DNA from: Pseudomonas alliivorans | GTDB lineage: Bacteria > Pseudomonadota > Gammaproteobacteria > Pseudomonadales > Pseudomonadaceae | Reading direction: 5' to 3' | DNA: 64,000 nt | Assembly (NCBI RefSeq): GCF_017826695.1 | Contig: NZ_JAFFZW010000002.1 | Coordinates: forward strand, 558,001 to 622,000 | Part shown: in pieces, positions 56,535 through 64,000 of the stretch | Layout of the letters: each line of letters begins with the position of its first letter | How positions within the stretch are numbered: position 1 is the stretch's first letter | Notes under the pieces: generated by a model | Seen by the model: only the letters and a program-made list of their open reading frames with translations | The model's database searches: none | What the model was told of the DNA's origin: nothing | Program-made: the position numbers and the translations under genes

Positions 56535-57449
56535 ATGAATCGCAACGACCTGCGTCGCGTCGACCTCAATCTGCTCATCGTCTTTGAAACCCTGATGCAT
56601 GAAAGAAGCGTCACACGCGCTGCGGAGAAACTGTTCCTCGGCCAACCGGCGATCAGCGCCGCCCTCTCAAGGCTGCGCGGGCTGTTCGACGACCCACTGT
56701 TCGTACGCACCGGCCGCAGCATGGAGCCGACCGCACGCGCCACCGAGATCTTCGGCCTGCTCTCCCCGGCGCTGGACTCCATCTCCACGGCCGTCAGCCG
56801 CGCGTCGGAGTTCGACCCGGCCACCAGCACCTCGGTTTTTCGTATCGGCCTGTCCGACGACGTCGAATTCGCCCTGCTGCCAACCTTGCTCAAACGTCTG
56901 CGTTCGGAAGCGCCGGGCATCGTGCTGGTCATCCGACGGGTCAATTACATCCTGATGCCGCCACTGCTGGCATCGGGCGAAATCTCGGTCGGCGTCAGCT
57001 ACACCCAGGACCTGCCCGCCAACGCCAAGCGCAAGGTCCTGCGCCGCAGCAAGCCGCAACTGCTGCGCGCCGACTCGATCCCCGGCCCACTGAGCCTCGA
57101 CGACTTCTGCGCCCGCCCCCACGCCCTCGTGTCCTTCGCAGGCGACCTGAGCGGATTCATCGACGAACACCTCGAGCAACTGGACCGCAAACGCCACGTC
57201 GTCCTCGCCGTCCCGCAATTCAATGGCCTGGCGACACTGCTGACCGGCACCGACATCATCGCCACCGTCCCGGACTACGCCGCCCAAGTGCTGACTGCGG
57301 CGGGCGGCGTGCGGGCTGAAGAACTGCCGATTGAAACGCGTACCTTTGAATTGCACATGGCGTGGCGTGGCGCGCAGGACAATGATCCAGGGGAGCGGTG
57401 GTTGAGGTCGCGGATTCAGATGTTCTTTGGCGACCCTGACAGTCTCTAG
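56535..57449 (+). CDS. LysR-family transcriptional regulator
   Basis: A 304-residue regulator with the classic LysR HTH (MNRNDLRRVDLNLLIVFETL, then SVTRAAEKLFLGQPAISAALSRLRGLFDDPLFVRTGRSMEPT) and an effector domain from about 95. I chose the ATG at 56535 because the HTH begins there; the earlier frame adds unrelated residues. It is divergent from the quinone oxidoreductase gene, the usual target arrangement. The effector is not predictable. Confidence 0.9.
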   Translation: MNRNDLRRVDLNLLIVFETLMHERSVTRAAEKLFLGQPAISAALSRLRGLFDDPLFVRTGRSMEPTARATEIFGLLSPALDSISTAVSRASEFDPATSTSVFRIGLSDDVEFALLPTLLKRLRSEAPGIVLVIRRVNYILMPPLLASGEISVGVSYTQDLPANAKRKVLRRSKPQLLRADSIPGPLSLDDFCARPHALVSFAGDLSGFIDEHLEQLDRKRHVVLAVPQFNGLATLLTGTDIIATVPDYAAQVLTAAGGVRAEELPIETRTFELHMAWRGAQDNDPGERWLRSRIQMFFGDPDSL

Positions 57450-57700
57450 GTTTCATCGGGCAGGCTGTTTATCTGATCATTTTTGCCTTTTCATAGGCCA
57501 TGGAGATCCATTCACTTCCAGTGGATTGCTACATTGGGGCACATCTGAGGGCATGCTTTGGATGGTTTGAAAAGGATGCCCCCAGCCCAAGGCCAAGTGG
57601 CCCATTGATGAGGATAGCTGCGACCGGACGCTTTGCGATCGACATACCGGCCTGAGGCTTTCAGCGGTGGCCCGGACCACAGGTTTGGGGGGATAACGTT

Positions 57701-59050
57701 TCAAGCTCTTTTATGAAACGTTATCTTCCCCCAAATCAATCCTATGACTGCAGCAACCGAAGAAGCGGCCAGCACGCTGAGTTTGGCGGACGACAGCAAT
57801 GCAGCATCGGAAAACGCCAACGATGCAATAAAAATAGACATCGTGAAGCCAATCCCTGCCAACAGGCCAACTAGCCCTACTCCACTCCACGTCACACCAT
57901 CGGGCAACTTGCAGATGTTCAGTTTGACCAGAGCAAAGCTGGCCAGAATGACGCCCAGCGGTTTTCCAAGCACCAACGCCAGCATCACACCCACAAACAC
58001 TTTCTGAGAAAGCGCCTCATCCAAATTGGCACCTGCAAAGCTCACCCCGGCGTTAGCCAGCGCGAACAGGGGCATGACGCCAAAAGCCACCCATGGGTGC
58101 AACCCAACCTGGATTCGCTGAACGGGTGGCAGCACTTCGCGCTGCGCGTGGCGCAATTGCTTGAGTGGTCCTGCGACGGCCTGCGGATTGTCTTTGGCCT
58201 GAGAAAAGCGGTCCATTAACTCATGGAAGGTCCGCCCGATTGTTTCCAGTGGGCGCTCCGTTGCGGGCTTGGAGTTCACCGGCGTCATGAGCCCAAGTAT
58301 CACTCCCGCCAGCGTTGGATGAACGCCAGTCTTCAGCAGCCCAAACCAGACGATGGCACCCGGCACCACATAGGCATATGCCTTGCCTATGCCCATTCGC
58401 TGTAAAGCCAATACCAGTGCCAAACCGCCCAACGCGATTACCAACCCCAGATAATCCAGGCTTGCGGTGTAAAAGATCGCGATGATCAAAATCGCGACGA
58501 TGTCATCGATAATGGCCAGTGCCAACAGCAGAATCCGCACGCCACTTGGGATAGATTTCCCCAGCAAGGCGAGCACCCCGACGGCAAAAGCAATGTCAGT
58601 CGCGGTAGGCACAGCCCAGCCAGCACTCGCCTCGCTACCATGATTGAGCAGCGTATAGATGATCGCAGGCATCATGACACCGCCCAGCGCCGCCCCTAAA
58701 GGCAGTGTCGCGAGTTTCATATTCGCCAGTGCGCCGTCCTTGATCTCTTGGCGGATTTCAGCCCCAACCACCAAAAAGAAGATCGTCATCAGGCCGTCGT
58801 TCACCAGAAAATGCAGTGAGCGGGAAACGCTGAAATCGCCCACCCCCAAGGTGACCTGCGTGTGCCAGAAATGCTCATAGGATTCGGCGACCGGACTATT
58901 GGCCCAAATCAGCGCCGCCAACGCCGCGAGCAAAAGGACGATCCCGCTGACTGCTTCAATATGAGAGAACCGCTCCAGCGCAGAAAACGCACGTTCGGTT
59001 AAAACCTGAGGACGGGGAATAGCTGGAGAGGCCGAGTTTTTTTCAGACAC
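57701..59050 (-). CDS. nhaA: Na+/H+ antiporter NhaA
   Basis: A 449-residue antiporter with about 12 transmembrane helices that expels sodium in exchange for protons. I chose the GTG at 59050 because GGAGCG is 6 bp upstream; codons before it do not match. The ion-binding Asp pair is in [18 protein letters not shown] near residue 178. The [14 protein letters not shown] stretch, LFALANAGV, and the [13 protein letters not shown] near the end are family hallmarks. The N-terminal ~40-residue extension and total length are within the range of longer NhaA proteins. It is isolated, with no visible partner. Confidence 0.93.
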   Translation of the reverse strand: MSEKNSASPAIPRPQVLTERAFSALERFSHIEAVSGIVLLLAALAALIWANSPVAESYEHFWHTQVTLGVGDFSVSRSLHFLVNDGLMTIFFLVVGAEIRQEIKDGALANMKLATLPLGAALGGVMMPAIIYTLLNHGSEASAGWAVPTATDIAFAVGVLALLGKSIPSGVRILLLALAIIDDIVAILIIAIFYTASLDYLGLVIALGGLALVLALQRMGIGKAYAYVVPGAIVWFGLLKTGVHPTLAGVILGLMTPVNSKPATERPLETIGRTFHELMDRFSQAKDNPQAVAGPLKQLRHAQREVLPPVQRIQVGLHPWVAFGVMPLFALANAGVSFAGANLDEALSQKVFVGVMLALVLGKPLGVILASFALVKLNICKLPDGVTWSGVGLVGLLAGIGFTMSIFIASLAFSDAALLSSAKLSVLAASSVAAVIGLIWGKITFHKRA

Positions 59051-59288
59051 GATAACGCTCCGTTGGCGGCCCGACCAACGCTTGCATTTAACCTGCGCAG
59101 TGCCGTATGCAGCAACGCACCCAGCGCGATCATAAGAAGCTGGCCGATGAGATGCAAATTGCCATGGCCCAATGCGCCATGAAACTTCTGACTTGGGGCA
59201 CACCCAATCAGCCATAGTCTTTGGCGCACTTCACTGACTTTCATTGAAGCGTGACCACGACTGGCCCAATTATTTATAAGGACTGATT

Positions 59289-59637
59289 ATGATCGCTCGC
59301 TGGCGCTGGCTGATGAGTCAACTGACGAAGCGACTATGGTTCAGAGCCAGCCTGTTTTCCTTGCTCGGACTGTGAACTGGTTTACCTGCGCGGCCTGACA
59401 GTGGATGATCTGTTCGATGACTTCTTCGCCCCCATCGCCAGAGACGGTGCTGCGCTTCTGGAAGTGGATGTGCGCCTGCTGAAGGCTCTTGCCAGCCTTG
59501 CACAAATCAATCCGGGCCTATTCCAGAAATCATGTGCCAAGCACGCGGATCTTTTACTCAAGCGCGCGAATAGCGCGCTTACCCTGCAAGAGGATAAAGA
59601 CCAACTCCGCGCACTGGCCCGACCGCTGGCGGTTTAG
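59289..59637 (+). pseudogene. Remnant of a DUF2254 membrane protein gene (internal deletion)
   Basis: The first 28 codons from the ATG at 59289 encode MIARWRWLMSQLTKRLWFRA then SLFSLLGL and a stop, the N-terminus of DUF2254 proteins. From about 59375 a different frame encodes YLRGLTVDDLFDDFFAPIAR and DGAALLEVDVRLLKALASLA to a stop at 59637, the C-terminus of the same family. The large middle, roughly three quarters of the usual length, is missing, and the frame shifts at the junction. This is a decayed gene between nhaA and the ClC channel. Confidence 0.75.
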
Positions 59638-59638
59638 C

Positions 59639-60961
59639 CTACTGCCTCGCTTGACGCGGCGCTGATTCATCCGCCAACGGCTGGATAAAGCCGCGAGCCA
59701 ACTGCTGATACAACTCAGGCCCCATTCTTGAACTTACTGCCTTGGCGATCAGGGAGACAGCCATCAGGCTGATCACCATTGAGTGGCTGTCAATCATTTC
59801 CATGACGATGATCGCGGACGTGATGGGCGACTGGGTCACTGCAGCCAGAAAACCGACCATGCACAGGGCAATCATGGGTTGCATGGCCAAGCCGAATAGA
59901 TCAGCGACGTTTGCACCTACGGCGGCCCCCACGGCCAGGGCCGGGGCAAAGATGCCGCCAGGAATGCCCGAGAAATAAGTCACCACTGTGGCGAGAAAAC
60001 GCGTGATTGGAGCGTGCCATGGCAAGCTGATTTCGGAAGCGATGACGTGGGACGTGACACCGTACCCACTGCCAAAAGACATACCACCGCTTAGCCAACC
60101 CAATATCGCCACAATCAAGCCACAGATTCCGGCGAACCAGACAGGATGCCGGGCGCGCCACTCCCAGACTACAAATCGACGATGTCGCTGAGGCCACAGC
60201 AGCATTTGGCTGAACAATCCGCCCAACAGCCCGCAGCCGACACCGATCGCCATCACTGGCGCGACGATATCGACATTGATGCCCTCTATGTTGAAGTGTC
60301 CGAAGTAGTTGTAATTACCTTGCAACGCAATTGCGACCATCCCAGACAAGATGATGGTACTGAGCAACACCCCGCTCGTGCGGGTTTCCAGCTTGCGTCC
60401 CAGTTCTTCCACAGCGAAAGCGATGCCAGCCAGAGGGGTATTGAACGCGGCGGCAATACCTGCCGCACCGCCAGCCAGAATAAGGTCCTCAGCGCGAATG
60501 ACCCGTGCGTTGGGCAAAAACCGATGAAAGAAATGCATGATCGAGGCCGCGACTTGCACCGAGGGGCCTTCGCGCCCAGCCGAAAAGCCCCCAGTCAATG
60601 CCAAGGCACCTATCCCTATCTTGGCGAAAGCTATGCGAAGCGAAATCAGATTGTCCACCCGCTTGCCCTGATGAACCAGGCGGGTGGCCGCGATCACTTG
60701 AGGGATGCCGCTGCCCTGTGCTCCGACAAAAAAGCGGGTGGTCAGCCAGACAACCAGCATGCCGATCAGTGGGGTGTAAATGAAGGGTAGCCACGGCCGC
60801 TCGGCAGTCTGCTGGGCAAATTGCGCCAGAGCCATATCGGCCAGACGAGCAAACATAACCACGAGCAGCCCCGCCATGGTCGCGGCCACCCAAAGCGTGA
60901 TGCGGGTGCGCCAGCGCATTGAGGCAAAACGGCGGCGTATCAGCATTATCGGTTTGATCAC
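59639..60961 (-). CDS. ClC-family chloride channel/transporter (ClcB-like)
   Basis: A 440-residue integral membrane protein with the ClC signatures. GSGIP is near residue 83, GREGPSVQ with the gating Glu near 126-133, and NTPLAGIAFAVEE near 168, followed by a GIPGGIFAPALAVGAAVGAN stretch near 340. The second proton glutamate seen in ClC exchangers appears in FAVEE. There are no CBS domains at the C-terminus. It begins close behind the next locus, with no partner. Its stop is 2 bp from the DUF2254 remnant's stop on the opposite strand. Confidence 0.9.
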   Translation of the reverse strand: MIKPIMLIRRRFASMRWRTRITLWVAATMAGLLVVMFARLADMALAQFAQQTAERPWLPFIYTPLIGMLVVWLTTRFFVGAQGSGIPQVIAATRLVHQGKRVDNLISLRIAFAKIGIGALALTGGFSAGREGPSVQVAASIMHFFHRFLPNARVIRAEDLILAGGAAGIAAAFNTPLAGIAFAVEELGRKLETRTSGVLLSTIILSGMVAIALQGNYNYFGHFNIEGINVDIVAPVMAIGVGCGLLGGLFSQMLLWPQRHRRFVVWEWRARHPVWFAGICGLIVAILGWLSGGMSFGSGYGVTSHVIASEISLPWHAPITRFLATVVTYFSGIPGGIFAPALAVGAAVGANVADLFGLAMQPMIALCMVGFLAAVTQSPITSAIIVMEMIDSHSMVISLMAVSLIAKAVSSRMGPELYQQLARGFIQPLADESAPRQARQ

Positions 60962-61483
60962 TCAATGGTTTCCAGTTGCGGTTCAACGTGATGTGTCAGC
61001 AAGCCTACTCAAATAAACGACGACGTCCAAACACAATTGGAGGGCTACTTGCCTGGTGATCTGGCCCACCTAGGGTATCGCATCGACCAGATGGTCAACC
61101 CGTTGTATTGATAACGGAGAGCGGTACGCATCGCACTGACTGGGTTTGTCATTCCATTCATGGCGGTCTATACCCGGCGCTTATGCTGCAACACGATTAT
61201 CTGTGGATGACCACCGTCAACTGCCGCCTCAACAGCCACTGAAGCTTGCGCGCACGACTGAAGCTGGTGACTTGCAACTGTGTTTCGATGGGAAGTGCTG
61301 ACCCCTCGCCGGCCAAGTCTGAAACCTGACACTCGACGACTAAGAATCAATTCAATCCGACTGATTTGGCCGAACTTTCGGCAAACACTGTCAGATAGGG
61401 GAACCAAATATCTCGTTCTACCCTCGGAACAGCGGGCATCAATACAAATGCACGCAATGCGTGCCCTAACCAAGGAGGCTCTC
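60962..61483. other. Intergenic region before the BCCT transporter, no gene seen
   Basis: About 520 bases between the divergent ClC and BCCT genes. Both promoters should lie here. Short frames without family resemblance are present. I see no strong hairpin or repeat. Confidence 0.5.
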
Positions 61484-63154
61484 ATGGGTCAAAACCCAAA
61501 GGATGATCTACCCGTCAATCCTCAGCCCGTCGGTGAGGACGGCATTCCTGCTCCCAGCGGAGCCGCGAACCTCATTGATACCGACTATGTCATCGGCCAG
61601 GACAACATCAAGGGTGACTTTTCCTTTTCGCTAGATATCCATGGCAAAGTCTTCATCATTTCGGCAGCGGCAATATTGCTGTTCGTCATTCTGACATTAG
61701 CGTTACAGAATGAGGTCGAGCCCCTTTTCAGCTCGATCCGTAACTGGCTGACAAGCCACCTGGCATGGTTTTTCATGAGCGTGGCGAACGTTTTTGTTGT
61801 GCTGTGCCTGGTGCTGATCGTTTCTCCATTAGGCAAGGTTCGCTTGGGCGGAAGAGACGCCAAGCCAGACCACACTTACATTGGCTGGTTTTCGATGCTC
61901 TTTGCCGCAGGCATGGGTATCGGACTGATGTTCTATGGCGTTGCCGAACCTATGTCGCACTACGCCGCGTCAATGGGTGGTGTCACTCTCGACGCTAATG
62001 GCGCGCGTACCGACTGGGCTCCGCTGGCAGGGGCTGCAGGCGATATGAAAGGGGCCGCCGACCTGGCAATGGCCTCAACAATCTTCCATTGGGGCCTGCA
62101 CCCTTGGGCGATCTACGCGATTGTTGCGCTGTCCCTTGCTCTTTTTTCCTACAACAAAGGTCTGCCACTCTCAATACGCTCGATCTTCTATCCATTGCTG
62201 GGAGAACGTGTCTGGGGATGGCCAGGGCATATCATCGATATACTCGCGGTTTTCGCCACGCTATTCGGATTGGCGACATCACTAGGGATCGGTGCAGAAC
62301 AGGCCGCTGCAGGGATTGAATACCTATTCGGTATCAAGTCCTCGAACCTGAGCAAAGTTGTGCTGATCATTGGCATTACACTGATAGCACTGTGGTCGGT
62401 TTTGTCAGGCTTGGACAAAGGTGTGAAGCTGCTGTCCCAGATCAACATGGGTTTGGCGCTGTTGCTGCTGCTGTTCATTATCATCGTGGGCCCGACTCTC
62501 GCAATTTTCAGCGGGTTCTTCAAGAATCTGGTGACCTACGCAGAGTACCTTCCTGCACTGTCCAACCCGTTCGGAAGAACTGACACCGAGTTCACTCAAG
62601 GCTGGACTGCCTTCTATTGGGCCTGGTGGATCAGTTGGTCACCTTTTGTCGGGATGTTTATCGCCCGTGTCAGTCGCGGTCGGACCGTTCGGGAATTCCT
62701 GATCTCAGTGTTGTTGGTACCTACACTCGTTTCAGTATTGTGGATGACAACGTTCGGCGGAACGGCTATTGACCAAGCCACCGTCCAGGGATTTGTCGGT
62801 GTCAAGGATGCCGTCCTGGAGCTCAAGTTGTTCGCAATGCTCGGGCATTTACCGCTCAAGGATATCACCTCGTTTCTGGGGATCATCCTGGTCATTGTCT
62901 TCTTCATTACCTCCTCTGACTCCGGGTCTCTGGTGATCGACACCATCACAGCCGGTGGCAAAGTCGACGCACCTGTTCCACAGCGCGTTTTTTGGGCAGT
63001 CATCGAAGGTGTGATCGCCATCGCTTTGTTGCTCGGCGGTGGTCTGGTGGCATTGCAGGCGATGGCCGTTTCCACCGGCCTGCCGTTCGCGATCGTACTG
63101 ATGCTGGGGTGCATTTCATTGATCAAAGGCCTGATGTCTGAGCCCCGATCGTAA
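61484..63154 (+). CDS. BCCT-family betaine/carnitine/choline transporter
   Basis: A 556-residue sodium- or proton-coupled importer of quaternary ammonium compounds, used for osmoprotection. AAGGAGG lies 5 bp before the ATG at 61484, which decides the start over a longer upstream frame. An unusual hydrophilic N-terminus of ~50 residues precedes 12 helices. Family landmarks are AAGMGIGLMFYGVAEPMSHY near residue 143 and the tryptophan-rich GWTAFYWAWWISWSPFVGMF near 373, followed by RVSRGRTVREF. The C-terminal tail is short. The exact substrate is open. Confidence 0.92.
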   Translation: MGQNPKDDLPVNPQPVGEDGIPAPSGAANLIDTDYVIGQDNIKGDFSFSLDIHGKVFIISAAAILLFVILTLALQNEVEPLFSSIRNWLTSHLAWFFMSVANVFVVLCLVLIVSPLGKVRLGGRDAKPDHTYIGWFSMLFAAGMGIGLMFYGVAEPMSHYAASMGGVTLDANGARTDWAPLAGAAGDMKGAADLAMASTIFHWGLHPWAIYAIVALSLALFSYNKGLPLSIRSIFYPLLGERVWGWPGHIIDILAVFATLFGLATSLGIGAEQAAAGIEYLFGIKSSNLSKVVLIIGITLIALWSVLSGLDKGVKLLSQINMGLALLLLLFIIIVGPTLAIFSGFFKNLVTYAEYLPALSNPFGRTDTEFTQGWTAFYWAWWISWSPFVGMFIARVSRGRTVREFLISVLLVPTLVSVLWMTTFGGTAIDQATVQGFVGVKDAVLELKLFAMLGHLPLKDITSFLGIILVIVFFITSSDSGSLVIDTITAGGKVDAPVPQRVFWAVIEGVIAIALLLGGGLVALQAMAVSTGLPFAIVLMLGCISLIKGLMSEPRS

Positions 63155-63477
63155 GACCTCACGGGATGACTTAACAAAATCTGACAGTCTGCGAGATGCG
63201 TAACTCTGCAATGGTGTTGCGCGCTCACGGGCACCTGTCGAGGGTGGCATGCTGCAAGCAACTATCGATCTTTTCATAAGTGTTGTCAGGGACCAGCGGA
63301 ACACTTCTGCTGCTCGCATTCCTATTGATAAGTATCGGAGTACCTGACTTGCCTGAGCCTTGGTGTGGGCAGCGTTGCAGTCGCACGGGCTGTGCAGGAT
63401 ATATTGATTGGACGGCTATTACGAAATAGATGCCCCCCCTATCTACCAGCAAAGGCTTGATCAAGCGGAGCAGTAGA
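63155..63477. other. Intergenic region between the BCCT and exonuclease genes, no gene seen
   Basis: About 320 bases between two convergent genes. There is no clear terminator hairpin. The short frame on the minus strand at 63225-63464 has no ribosome site or recognisable family. Confidence 0.5.
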
Positions 63478-64000
63478 TCAATCCCACAGCGTTCCGACGG
63501 GCGTGGATGGGGAGTAATGGTTAGCTATCTGCGCCTGCAGCAACTCGGCAGTAGCAAGGGCATCGGTTAGCGCGTGATGCGCATGGTAGTTTGGCAGGTT
63601 ATAGCGCACGCGGCTGTCCGCCAGCCTGATCGAGGGCTGAGGACGACGCAGAAGCCGGTCGAGCCATCCAGGTTTCTGTCTATGCATTCGTGCTTCCAAC
63701 TGCATGGTGTCAATGACCGGAAACTGCAGCCCTTCTCCCAGATAACGGCGAAACGCCTGATCAAGAAAGCCTCGCTCGATATTACGGTAATGCACAACCA
63801 TCACCCTCCCTGCCATCGCCCCCAACAGGGCATCCACAACCTCCGTCAGCGGGGGAGCCTGCAAAATATCGGTATGGGTGATGTGGTGGAAGGTGATCGA
63901 TTGACTACTCAGCTCTGAGGGAGGCTTGATCACCCAATAAAATGCCTGACCGCAATGTACACGTTGCAAGCTGAACGGCATCAGGCCGATGCTGACAATG
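63478..64000 (-). CDS. DEDDh 3'-5' exonuclease, DNA polymerase III epsilon type (5' end cut by window)
   Basis: The frame stays open to the window edge, with IVSIGL just before the first in-window Met, so the N-terminal DxE motif lies outside. About 174 residues remain. HHALTDALATAELL near the C-terminus carries the His and Asp of motif III; VVHYRNIERGFLDQAF is motif II. It resembles the PolC/epsilon-like exonucleases often found beside cation symporters and nucleotidyltransferase genes in pseudomonads. The neighbour upstream is off the window. Confidence 0.85.
   Translation of the reverse strand, partial: IVSIGLMPFSLQRVHCGQAFYWVIKPPSELSSQSITFHHITHTDILQAPPLTEVVDALLGAMAGRVMVVHYRNIERGFLDQAFRRYLGEGLQFPVIDTMQLEARMHRQKPGWLDRLLRRPQPSIRLADSRVRYNLPNYHAHHALTDALATAELLQAQIANHYSPSTPVGTLWD

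Overview
The window looks like a chromosomal segment of a fluorescent Pseudomonas, most likely of the P. syringae group. The base composition is moderately high in G+C. The order gacA-uvrC-pgsA-tRNA-Gly is the classic Pseudomonas/Enterobacteria block, gacA has the TTG start known in pseudomonads, and a 3-hydroxybutyrate operon has the P. aeruginosa hbcR-gntP-bdhA order. I see no rRNA, CRISPR array or intact insertion sequence. The species call is inference.

Layout, left to right. 1-6.8 kb: the end of modC, a type IB topoisomerase, an XRE regulator, tRNA-Leu(TAA), a LexA-box gene, a MarR/reductase pair, four small unknown proteins and tRNA-Cys. 6.8-18.6 kb: a secreted tannase-like esterase, then a cluster of a flavin monooxygenase, three acyl-CoA-dehydrogenase-like proteins and a four-gene ribose-type ABC importer. 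Its three transcription units share sigma-54-type promoters and a 20-bp upstream element, which suggests one coordinated organosulfur-type scavenging system. 18.7-23.5 kb: a chemoreceptor, a VirK-like protein and a YdeP-like molybdoenzyme. 23.5-28.6 kb: a sigma-54 activator divergent from an inositol-type dehydrogenase/isomerase/binding-protein operon. 28.7-33.1 kb: an exported alpha/beta hydrolase, tRNA-Gly, pgsA, uvrC and gacA.

33.3-36.1 kb: a divergent pair of phage-style regulators, then a DAHP synthase gene preceded by an attenuator. The attenuator has a 48-residue leader peptide ending in Tyr, Trp and Phe codons, an intrinsic terminator, and a second aromatic-rich small ORF. A parvulin follows. 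36.2-41.8 kb: yejABEF peptide importer. 41.9-45.7 kb: hbcR-type activator, GntP permease and 3-hydroxybutyrate dehydrogenase. 45.7-49 kb: PilT/PilU-type ATPase, a second parvulin and phosphoglucomutase. 49-54.5 kb: a DinG/XPD-type helicase with a nuclease-like N-terminus, a MocR regulator and an unrecognised PP-loop ATPase. 55.1-64 kb: quinone oxidoreductase and divergent LysR regulator, nhaA, a decayed DUF2254 gene, a ClC channel, a BCCT transporter and the end of a 3'-5' exonuclease gene.

The strongest regulatory themes are five sigma-54 promoters feeding three catabolic systems, and translation-coupled control of aromatic amino acid synthesis. The best candidates for undescribed biology are the shared upstream-element regulon at 8.9-18.6 kb, the double leader of the DAHP synthase gene, the LexA-box gene at 3.2 kb, and the PP-loop/MocR pair at 51.5-54.5 kb.
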